A DNA stretch of 64,000 nucleotides, taken from assembly GCA_037447655.1 (NCBI GenBank), contig JBBHKE010003575.1:43155-107154 (forward strand). Direction: 5' to 3'. The position numbers and the translations under genes are program-made. How positions within the stretch are numbered: position 1 is the first letter of the stretch; each line of letters begins with the position of its first letter. The notes beneath the pieces were generated by a model. That model worked only from the letters and a program-made list of their open reading frames with translations, made no database searches and was not told the origin of the DNA. The DNA is from Zygnema cylindricum (Eukaryota > Streptophyta > Zygnematophyceae > Zygnematales > Zygnemataceae). Below are positions 10,729-19,445 of this stretch, in pieces.

Positions 10729-11740
10729 TGTTGAAAAAAAAAAGGTATTTTGTAGTCTCTCTTGTGACCTTACTGCAGCCCTCATACTTGTCGTAGTCAC
10801 TGAGGACCAGGCAGCCATGGCTGCCTCTAACAGCTAAAGAGACAAGCAGATCACTAATATTGTCTTTGCAAAACATAGTCTGCCAGTTGTGGGAATTGAT
10901 CTAAGGACCTCTAGATGACCGCCCTAAGGACTAGCCATGCGCCTTATCCAATAGGTCTTAGAAAAGCGATACACCTATATGACGCGATATTTATTTAAAG
11001 ATGTACTGCGCCAGATATTCCCTTTTAAACAAATTACGCGACATACCAGTTCGCACGAAATCGGACCGCACGAAATATCCGAATCGACATGTAATTTCGA
11101 CGGACGAAATCAAATGTCCGGATCTTATCGAACAGCTCACAGTGGAGCCGGAATGCCGGAATATAAGTTTGGCGGTTTGGGGACCAGATGTCGGCGGATG
11201 ACACGTGGCAACGTATGGTTGGACAGCGGATATTACGGGAGGAGCAACTACGGCTCCGGAACTAACACGCGTCAGCGGTTCGGCCATGCCGTACTATGGT
11301 CGTACCAGAAGTACAGCGGTACTTGTACCTTCTTGTACTTTACAGTCATATGATTGGTCTACTACCATAGTAATAGGTTTAGAGAGGTAGCTTAGGACTT
11401 AGAATATTTTTTGGTTTTTCAGCCTCTCTCCCAGAGTGCTCCTGTATTTATGGACCAACTTTGGTCAGCCATAACTCAATGCTCAGGGGAGCAATTTCAG
11501 TGATTCTTTTTGCAGCGGACTCAGGGGAGTCCAGGCTACATAGGTGTGTAGTAGTTTAGAGGTTTTTCTTCCCAGGGTGGGCCTTATTCATTGTCAAATT
11601 CAAAAGTGCATATACTATCCTAGAGGTTTCACATAAGCTAGACATTCTGTGTACCAATGGAGGTTACATAATTACAGCAATCACATATGCGACCTCCAGA
11701 GTTGTGAACCTTAGCTTGTCACCTAAACTAGGTTTCTTCT
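10729..11740 (+). repeat. Copia A 3' LTR
   Basis: It starts TGTTGAAAA directly after a purine-rich tract (AAATAAAGGGAG). It shares blocks with the 5' LTR at 4051, including GTAGTCACTGAGGACC, GGATGACACGTGGCAAC and GCTCAGGGGAGCAA. The right end is placed at 11740 because Copia Z coding sequence resumes there. The tRNA-like module lies at about 10876-10945 on the minus strand. The LTR pair is clearly diverged, so the insertion is old. Confidence 0.75.
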
Positions 11741-11745
11741 CTTTG

Positions 11746-12500
11746 TGGGTACCCATGTTCACTAATTAATAAGGTAGATACGTGTTTTAGTTAATTAGCG
11801 TTGTTAAATACTAGTTTTAATTAACGTTGTTGTTTAATCCTTTAGACAACACAATTTCTCTTGACTCTATTTTCTAAATGTTTCTTTTGTTTCCCCCTTT
11901 GTATTTTGATGGTTTTTCCATCGTAGGTTGCTTTATTTATAATACTGAATGCAGATTAAATTTAGTGTCAAATGTGAATGTCAATGTTTCCGTCAGCAAA
12001 CTTGACATTCCTTGATTCTAACATTAAAGTAACGCCTGAAATTGCTATGTGACCTAAATCAATGTGAGTCGCGGTTGCTATTTTGTTGACCTTCATATGA
12101 TAAGACATGTGACAGTTGAACACTTACAATTTACAAGTGTTTTGATAGCTCACACAATTTTGTAGATGCGTCTATTAGATTAACATGAATGGCTTTAATC
12201 TTCAATCCTTTAAATACTCAATCGTACAAATGTAGGTCATAAAATATGTCGAACCAGCCAATAAATTTTGATTTTATTTGCTTTTTATACCAACAATTTG
12301 ACTTTTGCAAATATAAAGCAGTTTTTTACATGTGCCCTTTTTGCACTAAACCTAATTTATTACTTTACTCTACCGCAATTTCGCTTTATGTTTTAAGTGA
12401 CATAAAATGTATTCATACCTCCTTTAAAAGGTTAAGGAAGGTAATCTCAGAATTAGCCCACAATTAGTCTTTCCATTTGCATACGCCATTTTTATGCAGC
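11746..12500. other. Intergenic stretch after Copia A
   Basis: Apart from the first 20-25 bases (Copia Z remnant) I see no gene. At about 11890-11945 the sequence CTTTGTATTTTGATGG then TTTTTCCATCGTA resembles 20805-20840 next to the LINE-like relic, so it may be a LINE 3' tail. The rest is AT-rich and unassigned. Confidence 0.35.
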
Positions 12501-12703
12501 TACACCGCCCATCGTTATTAGTGTTAAAGAAAAGTTAGTGAAAATGCGAAATTAGAATTAATAATAATAATTTAGTGCAAAGTGACGTGGCTGATTTTGG
12601 TCCTTTTCCTTAAATAATGTTGTTTACTCTATTTTGTGATTTCTTGCCAAAAAAAGTCGCAACAGAATTAGTGTTATAAACACTAATAACGATGGGCGAT
12701 ATA
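12501..12703. mobile_element. MITE M1 (203 bp incl. TA duplication)
   Basis: Terminal inverted repeats CACCGCCCATCGTTATTAGT (left) and its near complement at the right end (ATAACGATGGGCGATA), flanked by TA on both sides. A paralogous empty site exists at about 13080-13140: GTGCAGCTAGTTGG there corresponds to ATGCAGC-TA-[M1]-TA-GTTGG here. That fixes the element ends and the 2-bp TA target duplication, the pattern of Tc1/mariner-type MITEs. No coding capacity. Confidence 0.85.
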
Positions 12704-13075
12704 GTTGGTTTAGCAATTGGTAGTGAGTCGTTTAAATTATCTTTGTTATAACTTTGTAATTAAAACCTTTATCGTAAGTTGTGTTATGGGCTTTTCATGT
12801 GATCTTCTTAGATCGCTACTTTAATCAGCGACCGTCCAATCGTCTGAATCTGACGGTGTAAATAAAAATATTTGGTCCAAATGTTTTAATCGGTCCAATT
12901 TTTGGTCCGAATAGGTCCGAGTACAATATGGGTCTTAAGGTCATATTGTATATTTTGCGTACAATCGGCATTTTGTATGGGCCTACTTTCACCTACTTTT
13001 GACCTATGATTAAAAGCTAGTAGTGAGTTTGCCAGTCGTTCGTTAGTGAGTCAGTAATGAGTCCTTCCGTTTCCA

Positions 13076-13160
13076 GGCAACATTTTTGTGCAGCTAGTTG
13101 GATTAGCAGCTGGTAGTGAGTCATTTCAATAAACTTTGTCACAACTTTTACATGGTGTAG
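13076..13160. repeat. Empty-site paralogue of the M1 locus
   Basis: The stretch TTTTTGTGCAGCTAGTTGG followed by TAGCAGCTGGTAGTGAGTCA closely matches the flanks of M1 (12484-12502 joined to 12704-12745). A third relative begins at about 13386 (TAGTGAGTAATTTAAATC). These are copies of a local duplicated sequence of unknown nature. Confidence 0.6.
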
Positions 13161-13381
13161 TACACCGTTGATCGTATTTAGCGTGTATATTCTTTTCGCC
13201 ATGGAAAACATCTTTTCTCCGTACACATTTGTCCAATTTTCAATTTAAGACCGCCATTAAGAAGTTGAGAATGCAACATTTCAATCGTAACCGTCAGATC
13301 CTCAATCCGACAAGTATGTACGGAGAAAAGATGTTTTAAGAGACAAAAAAAACATACACGCTAAATACGATCGACGGTGTA
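13161..13381. mobile_element. MITE M2 (221 bp incl. TA duplication)
   Basis: Termini TACACCGTTGATCGTATTTA and the complement ending GATCGACGGTGTA, with TA at each edge. The interior is also inverted: ACATCTTTTCTCCGTACACA near the left has its complement TGTACGGAGAAAAGATGT near the right, so the whole element can fold. It belongs to the longer-arm subfamily with M3, M5 and M7. Confidence 0.82.
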
Positions 13382-13963
13382 CTGTAGTGAGTAATTTAAA
13401 TCATCTTTGTCACGACTTGGTGGATTAATAGCTTGTAGTGAATCTGTCATTCATAGGTTTCGACTTTCAAGACGTTTATTGATAGTTTTTACCTTTTTAT
13501 TAAGTAGTGTGAGTTACGCTGAATTTTTCTAAGCACCTGCCTAGGTACTTTGAACTGTTTCTGTATTTTTACGCTACAAAAGATAGAAACAGTTCAAAGA
13601 TGAGAACAGAAAATGAGTTACAACCCATCCGTACACTCTGTAAAAATGTGTACAACCCATCCGTACCCTAAAAAACCCATCCTAATATTCACATAGAAAG
13701 GCATACAAATGCATAAAACAAACTGACCAGGGATTGGAATATAAGAGAAGTGAAAGTGATACATGACTGACATACAAAAGAGTGATGTGTCACGGTCGAT
13801 GACGTGTGACATCAGGTGACTTTTTGCTGACGTCATCCGAGGCGGCTCCTGCAGAAGATAAGAAAGAGGGAGTGAGAGTTACGAGAGGGAAGGGTCTGTC
13901 ACTCTTTTACAGAGGAGGTTGTTACGTGTGAGGGGATTTAGGTTTTGGCAGGTTTTTAGTGCA
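13382..13963. other. Intergenic stretch with no recognised gene
   Basis: It contains a relative of the TAGTGAGT repeat at its left end, and a pair of short inverted blocks (TTTGAACTGTTTCTGT near 13550 and ACAGTTCAAAGA near 13590). An open stretch on the minus strand at 13618-13836 has no recognisable features. Nothing else was identified. Confidence 0.35.
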
Positions 13964-14185
13964 GTACACCGTGAATCGCTATTAGTGTTAATGTCATTTT
14001 TGCTGCTTAAAACACCTTTTCTTCGTACACACTTTTCGGGTTATAGATTTGACGGTCGCGATTGATAACCAAGATACTCACCTTCTCATTGGCGGTCTCC
14101 ATATGAAAATCGGACAACTGTGTAAGGAGAAAAGATGTTTTAAGTGGCGAAAAAAATATTTACACTAGTAGCGATACGCTATGTA
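13964..14185. mobile_element. MITE M3, inserted in the left TSD of J2
   Basis: Left terminus TACACCGTGAATCGCTATTA, right terminus complementary (TAGTAGCGATACGCTATGTA), TA-flanked. When M3 is removed the flanking sequence becomes CAGTACTG directly before the TAGTGTTGTG terminus at 14189. This matches 6 of 8 bases of the sequence after the right end of J2 (CAGTATAG). So M3 entered the target duplication of J2 and is younger than it. Confidence 0.78.
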
Positions 14186-14506
14186 CTGTAGTGTTGTGTA
14201 TCTCGAAATTTTTTATTGCGATAAATCAATATACCGAATGTCGACCGGTAAGCAGAGGTCGCAAACGGTCAACCGAAACCGTGACCGACCGTTAATCGAC
14301 CCCCCACGCCGGATCCGGAACGGATTCGGTTGCCAAATTTTGGGGGTCGGGCGGTTACGGTCGGTTGACTCACCAATAAAAAATAATTGGTCAGCTACGG
14401 TCAGTCAAACAAAAAACCAAAAAAAAAAAAGTTTGTACTTTTTTTTTTCCAAGATTATTGTTCTTTGTTTTTTTGGTATCGTGGAAGTACGTGGCATCAT
14501 GATTAG

Positions 14507-14835
14507 CGTCGCAAATCTGACACGGTACTAACACTATTCATTTCGCGAATCTTACAAAAAGATAATCCAACATTCATGTACTTTGTGCTCTTTGGCATCG
14601 TGGAAGTACGTGACATCATGATTAGCGTCGCAAATCTAACACGATACTGTAGTAAGCAATTTATTTCGCAAATCAAAGGGAACGCGACAAAGCGTCGCAA
14701 ATCTGACACGGTAGTACACTATTTATTTCGAAAATCTTAGGGAACACGACAAAGCGTCGCAAATCGGACACGGTAGTACGGTATTCATTTCGCAAATCTT
14801 AGGCAACGCGACAAAGCGTCGCAAAATTAACGCAG
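14507..14835. repeat. Tandem repeat array inside H1
   Basis: Units begin GCGTCGCAAATC at 14507, 14625, 14692, 14754 and 14816. The last three starts are 62 bp apart and the first two are 118 bp apart, sharing a longer unit that includes GCATCGTGGAAGTACGTG. The array is cut by MITE M4 at 14836 and its last unit resumes at 15039 (ACACTATTCATTTCGCAAAT) through about 15077. Confidence 0.8.
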
Positions 14836-15038
14836 TACACCGTCGATCGTATTTAGCGTGTTGAACCCTAATTCGGCGCCCCTAAATTTTGACCCTTGAA
14901 CCTTAAATAGAATAAATGACGCTTTTTAAGGACGTGGACCATTATTTGCCACGTCTCCTGGCACTGAATTAGAATTAATGACGCTAATTTTTTCTTTACT
15001 CTAATAATTTATACACGCTAAATACGATCGACGGTGTA
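14836..15038. mobile_element. MITE M4 inserted in the H1 tandem array
   Basis: Termini TACACCGTCGATCGTATTTA and the exact complement ending CGATCGACGGTGTA, 203 bp including TA on both sides. The 62-bp array unit is interrupted on the left and continues on the right, proving insertion after the array formed. It has the same length as M1. Confidence 0.85.
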
Positions 15039-15485
15039 ATACACTATTCATTTCGCAAATCTTAGGGAACGCGACAAATTGTAATTATTGGCTTATTCCA
15101 TCGTACATTGATTAACTTTGTACTTTTTCGGTTACGCGCGGGCACGGTTAGTCACGAAAAATCAAGATTCGGTTAATTTTTTTTTTTCGTAAACGACAGT
15201 CGGTTAACGGTTATTAATTTTGGAGCGTGACAAAACTCGGTCGGGCGTCAGTTACTCAGATTTTGAAAAAAAAAACGGTCGGTTTCGGGTATGAAATTTT
15301 TTGACTTTTGCGACCTCTGCCGGTAAGAGGGTCTTGTATATCGCTCCGGGACCATAAAAAATCATCGCTATGCATTTGGTGAGAGGTGGGGGTCCGTACA
15401 ACTGTAATACCAAAGGAATGTACACGTAGATATCGAGAAAGACTGCGATATTAAGCTTATCGATATGTCATGTTGACATGTTGAT

Positions 15486-15956
15486 CAGAGGTCGCAAACG
15501 GTTACCCGAAACCGTAACCGACCGTTTCCCGAACGTCCGCGTCGGATCCGGAACGGATTCAGGTGCCAAATTTCGGGGGCCGATTGGGTTTGGGCAGGTG
15601 ATTCACAAAAAAAAAAAAAAAAAAAAAATCGATTACCGTGGGGTAAGCAAAAAACGAAAAAAAATTGAACGTTTAGTACGGTCCATACTATCTAACATTA
15701 TTGTACTTTCTACTCTTTGAATCGTGGAAGGTACAAGGGAGATGTAACATTAATTTTGTACATATTAGGTTACGAGCGAGTACGGCTAATCACGAGAAAT
15801 CGAGTTTCGGTTAATTTTTATTTTCGTAAACCCGTATCAGGTAACGGTTAACAATTCAAGATCGTGACATAACCCGGTCGGGTATCGGGTGTTCAAATTT
15901 TGAAAAAAACAATTGTCGGTTTTGGTTATCCAAAATACTAACTTTTGCGAGTTTTG
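15486..15956. mobile_element. H2: hAT-like element (471 bp), same family as H1 and H3
   Basis: The left terminus CAGAGGTCGCAAACGG is intact. The right terminus is decayed (GCGAGTTTTG instead of GCGACCTCTG). Flanking 8-mers ATGTTGAT (15478-15485) and ATATTGAT (15957-15964) differ at one base. It contains a long A tract (about 15607-15627) and the shared GTCGGATCCGGAACGGATTC block. No coding sequence. Confidence 0.82.
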
Positions 15957-16041
15957 ATATTGATTAGCCGGTATCAAAAATGAAGTACGTATCGAATATC
16001 GGAAAAGAGATTTCGATACACAACACTACAGTATAGTAACA

Positions 16042-16260
16042 TACACCGTGTATCGCTATTAGTGTTAATAACTTTTTGGCCACTTAAAACATATTTTCTC
16101 TGCACACAAATCTGATTTTCAATTTGAGACCGCCAATCAAAAGCTAAGTATGTTACGTTTCAATCGCAACCGTCCGATCCACAATCCGACAAGTGTGTAT
16201 GGGAAAAAGATGTTTTACATGGTGAAAAAAACATTAATAATAATAGGGATACAAGATGTA
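16042..16260. mobile_element. MITE M5
   Basis: Left terminus TACACCGTGTATCGCTATTA; right end is a decayed complement (ATAATAGGGATACAAGATGTA). The interior has the conserved inverted pair seen in M2 and M3 (AACATATTTTCTCTGCACAC and its partner near 16195). It lies 13 bp right of J2. Confidence 0.75.
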
Positions 16261-16268
16261 TTGTATCG

Positions 16269-16488
16269 TACACCGCCAATCGCTATTAGCGTAGTGTACG
16301 CTAATTCCATCCAGCTTTTATATTTATTATTTTCAAATAAAATTATCCATACTGTTTAAAAATTACCCTAATTTCTAATTAGAATAGACGATTTCTTTCA
16401 AAATATTCAAATTCTTATTTAGCGTACACCACTGTAATTATTCAAATACGCTAAAGAAACGTCTACGCTAATAGCGATTGGCGGTGTA
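16269..16488. mobile_element. MITE M6
   Basis: Termini TACACCGCCAATCGCTATTA and the perfect complement TAATAGCGATTGGCGGTGTA, 220 bp including TA at each side. It begins only 8 bp after M5. The interior is AT-rich and differs from the M2/M3/M5 interior, so it belongs to the subfamily of M1, M4 and M9. Confidence 0.85.
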
Positions 16489-16547
16489 GTGTTTATAGTA
16501 GCCGGGAGTTGCTCCACGGGAATGATGGACTGAACCGAGATGGGAGG

Positions 16548-16805
16548 CAGAGGTCACAATAGGGTTCTCGAATACGTAACCGATCCGTACGGGTCGGCCA
16601 AGTCGGATCCGGAGCGGATTCGGGTGCTAAATTTTGGGGACCAGTCGGATTTGGCCTTGTTTTCCAACAAAATGAAAAACACTCAGTAGGGTCAGGTAAG
16701 CAATAAACAAAAAAAAATGAAGGTTTCTCAACTACAAACTACAAGTGTACATACAATCCAACATTATTGTACTTATTCGTTTATGGGTAGTCGTGAGAAA
16801 TATCA
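16548..16805. mobile_element. H4: truncated hAT-like element
   Basis: It begins CAGAGGTCACAAT, a one-base variant of the H1-H3 terminus, followed by the family block GTCGGATCCGGAGCGGATTC. The right half is missing and the sequence passes into a MITE remnant (M7). Confidence 0.6.
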
Positions 16806-17003
16806 CTTTTAATGTTTTGTTGCCATCTAAAAACGGTTTTTCTCCGTACACACCTATTCGATATCTAATTGGAGACCGTCAATTGAAAGTTAAAAAATTT
16901 ATATTCCAATGGCAACCGTCAAATTAATAATCCGACAGGTGTGCACAGGGAAAAGGTGTGTCAGGTGGTGAAAAAAACATTGACACTAATGATACACGGT
17001 GTA
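16806..17003. mobile_element. MITE M7 (left terminus lost)
   Basis: The right end CACTAATGATACACGGTGTA and the internal inverted pair (TTTTTCTCCGTACACACC and GTGTGCACAGGGAAAAGGTG) match M2, M3 and M5. The left terminal repeat cannot be found, so it was cut off or inserted together with the break in H4. Confidence 0.6.
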
Positions 17004-17399
17004 TTGTACGGTTCAAGTACAGCTATTAGTACACGATGTTTATGTACGGATGACCTCAAAACTATAGTAAAGTACACTATTAATCACTAACACTGTTAAG
17101 GAATTGATCATGACAGTGACTGTTTTGGTTGCACACAGTCACTTATGTCATTTTGTCAAGAATTCTATGTTTGAAGTACATATTGGTACAAATAAAGTTA
17201 TGTTGAGTACAAATTTGAAGGTCAATCGATTTGACAACTTTGACATTCAAAATATTGTTTCAACCGCTTAAACTTTTGCCGGGCTTGCGGACATCGACCG
17301 TAATAATAGTATTAGCAATTCACACGGTCGGCTAACGTTTACGGGTAATAAAACTGCGGCAACCACGTGTAAATAAAAGTGTTGCAGACAGCCACTTTT

Positions 17400-17850
17400 T
17401 GTCTTTACGTGAGCTCTATGGTGAGAGCACTTAGTCGCAAAGTTCAAATTCAATCGTCTAAGCGTTACATTGAATTTAGACGCAAATTGAAACGAAACCT
17501 CTTTAAACTTAACCGAACTACTGTAAGTTTTGTACGAAAATATTAAAACGCACAAAACAAAATTTTGTTGTAAATGTAAGAATGTTGGTTCGTAGATAGT
17601 GTGACTCGATTTCGTCGCGCGTGACGACACGCATTTTTTTCATTTAATTTCAATTGATATTTTTACGCCGGCTCGTTTTATTATAGTGCACAAAGTTTAT
17701 TTCGTTTCGTGCGTTTTGATGTTTCGTACAAGACTCATAGTACTTTAGTTAAAAGAGTTTTCGTTTCAATTTGCGTCTAAGTTTAATGTAACGGTTAGAT
17801 GATTCAATTTCAATTTTGCGGCTAAGGCCACTTCTCCATCAGGCGCCGAC
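17400..17850. repeat. Foldback-type inverted repeat
   Basis: GAATTTAGACGCAAATTG followed by AAACGAAA near 17470-17500 is complementary to TTTCGTTTCAATTTGCGTCT near 17760. Flanking blocks (TCAAATTCAATCGTCTAA and TTAGATGATTCAATTTC; AAAACGCACAAAAC and GTGCGTTTTGATG) extend the arms inward and outward around a centre near 17640. Arms are about 150 bp and imperfect. No coding sequence. It is probably a decayed foldback element or MITE. Confidence 0.6.
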
Positions 17851-18859
17851 AGTAATGTTACGGATAGGTTTACTGGTAGTAGTATTTCGTTCACTTCTCC
17901 ATCAGGTCGTGTCAGCAAGGAATCTATCGTATGTGCTTTCTTTCAATTGGATGCACACAAATTCCTGTTCTGACAAAATTCCAAATGCAAAATGTCTAAA
18001 GTCGTACTGTTACAACAAGCCGCAAAATAAAATTACGCGAATGTACACTTTTTACGTTTGTGTTTTGTAGTTCTACCAGCGGTGTACATTTTATACGTTC
18101 CTGTTTTGTCGTAACCAAATCGGAAATTTGAAGAAAGCAGGCGCAGCAAATTCCGGTTGACGATGGATGGTGGTGGAGGCGTCACGACACATTCTTCAAC
18201 AAACTTTTTGTGGTTGTTATCGTCGTATCTGATTCCCGCCTGTCTTAAGGCGCCTGGCATATGTTTGAAGGCGCGCGTCTCGTACGTGACCTTTCCACGC
18301 GTAAACATTTTACACGTCCAGTAAATGGCTAGTGTCCTCCCTGAGGACACTAACCATTTACCGTACGAAGTGACCTTTTGCTTTGGAAACTCATAATCGG
18401 ACGGTCGATGTTATCGCCCAAAAGTTTGGAGAATCTTGACGAATCTCCAGTAATCATGTTTTGAAAAAAAAAAAAACAGTACGGCTTTGTACGGCAATGA
18501 GCTAGATTTGTAAGGAAATGCATTTTTTCCGGTAAACAACCCCACTTTTCGCCTGATGGAGGTTCACCCCTAGATATCTATGGTCAGTATATTCGCACTT
18601 CCAGTACGACCAAATGCGGCAACGGACCTGCATACTTATAATGGCCAACCCACCAATCGAAAGGAAAACGGCCACCACAAGCTGACACGTAGCGTGAAGC
18701 GCGTGATGGACCCTCGGTAAAGACGAAAATATGATTTACCCGGAAGGAACATTAAAAAATTAAGTGCATCTGTGCATCATATGAGAAAACCGAAATTTAC
18801 AAACCTTTTTCCTTTGCCTGCATTATGTGGAATATCGATATGTCGGTACGAACGCACAG
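17851..18859. other. Intergenic stretch with one strong palindrome
   Basis: Nothing gene-like. The only clear structure is the near-perfect hairpin at 18321-18361. Open stretches (18033-18350 minus, 18772-18984 plus) lack any recognised feature. Confidence 0.4.
18321..18361. repeat. 41-bp near-perfect palindrome
   Basis: The left arm GTAAATGGCTAGTGTCCTC pairs with GAGGACACTAACCATTTAC, with a 3-base centre and one mismatch. It could be the tip of an old inverted-repeat element; nothing indicates a specific function. Confidence 0.75.
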
Positions 18860-19329
18860 CAGAGGTCGCAAAAGTCAAAATTTTAGATACCCGAAACAAA
18901 CAATTTTTATTTTTTCAAAATCTGAACACCCGGTACCCGACCGGGTTATGTCACGCTTCTAAATTGTTAACCATTACCCGATAAGCGTTTACGAAAATAA
19001 AAGTTAACTAACCGAAACTCGATTTCTCGCGACTACCAGTACCCGCCGGTACCCAAATTAGTACAAAATTACTGGTACACCCCCCTCATACCTTCCACAA
19101 TACCAAGAGTACAAAGTACAAAAATGTCCGATAGTATAGACGGTCCAAAACCTTCATTATTTTTCTTTTTTTGCTAACCCGACCGTACCCGTTTTTTTTT
19201 TTTTTTTTTTTAATCACCAGCCCGAATCCGATCGGCCCCCAAAATTTGGCACCCGAATCCGTTCTGGATCCGACGCGGGGGGTCGGGTAACGGTCGGGTA
19301 CAAACTTGGGTACCCAATTGCGACCTCTG
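18860..19329. mobile_element. H3: hAT-like element (470 bp), inverted relative to H2
   Basis: Termini CAGAGGTCGCAAA and GCGACCTCTG. Flanking 8-mers ACGCACAG and ATGCACAA match at 6 of 8. Read on the minus strand it follows H2 block by block (GCGTCGGATCC, ACGGATTCGGGTGCCAAATT, a T/A tract), with nearly the same length. It contains no transposase. Confidence 0.8.
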
Positions 19330-19445
19330 ATGCACAAATACCACATTCTTTTCGTGAGCGAGGATGCTAAGCGTGCGAACAGTACGGAAGGCTGTAACTT
19401 CAACCGCAGTTTTATCCGTGGAAATGTCGTTAAGCATGGAATTTA

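Larger units (their letters stand above)
4051..11740 (+). mobile_element. Copia A: Ty1/copia retrotransposon inserted in Copia Z
   Basis: About 7.7 kb. A 5' LTR (from 4051) and a 3' LTR (from 10729) both begin TGTTGAAAA and share sequence for close to 1 kb. Gag, protease, integrase, reverse transcriptase and RNase H follow in copia order. Copia Z coding sequence is interrupted at 4050 and continues at 11741. Flanking 5-mers are CTTTC (4046-4050) and CTTTG (11741-11745), a TSD with one mismatch. Coding regions contain several stops and frameshifts, so the copy cannot be autonomous. The exact right ends of the LTRs are uncertain because the two LTRs diverge after their CAGAGTT block. Confidence 0.85.
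14253..15319. mobile_element. H1: non-autonomous hAT-like element with perfect 8-bp TSD
   Basis: Inverted termini CAGAGGTCGCAAA (left) and TTTGCGACCTCTG (right), flanked by identical 8-bp repeats CCGGTAAG at 14245-14252 and 15320-15327. An 8-bp TSD plus a terminus beginning CAG is the hAT signature. It is 1067 bp long, contains an internal 62-bp tandem array and MITE M4, and has no protein. Its subterminal GGATCCGGAACGGATTC block is shared with H2 and H3. Confidence 0.9.
14189..16028. mobile_element. J2: hAT-like DNA element with nested insertions
   Basis: Outer inverted termini TAGTGTTGTGTATC (14189) and GATACACAACACTA (ending 16028), like element J1 at 49595-50415. The 8-bp flanks match at 6 of 8 positions once MITE M3 is removed. 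Elements H1 and H2 sit inside. The remaining native sequence is rich in TATCG/CGATA motifs, as in J1. There is no transposase, so it is a non-autonomous element or remnant. Confidence 0.7.
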
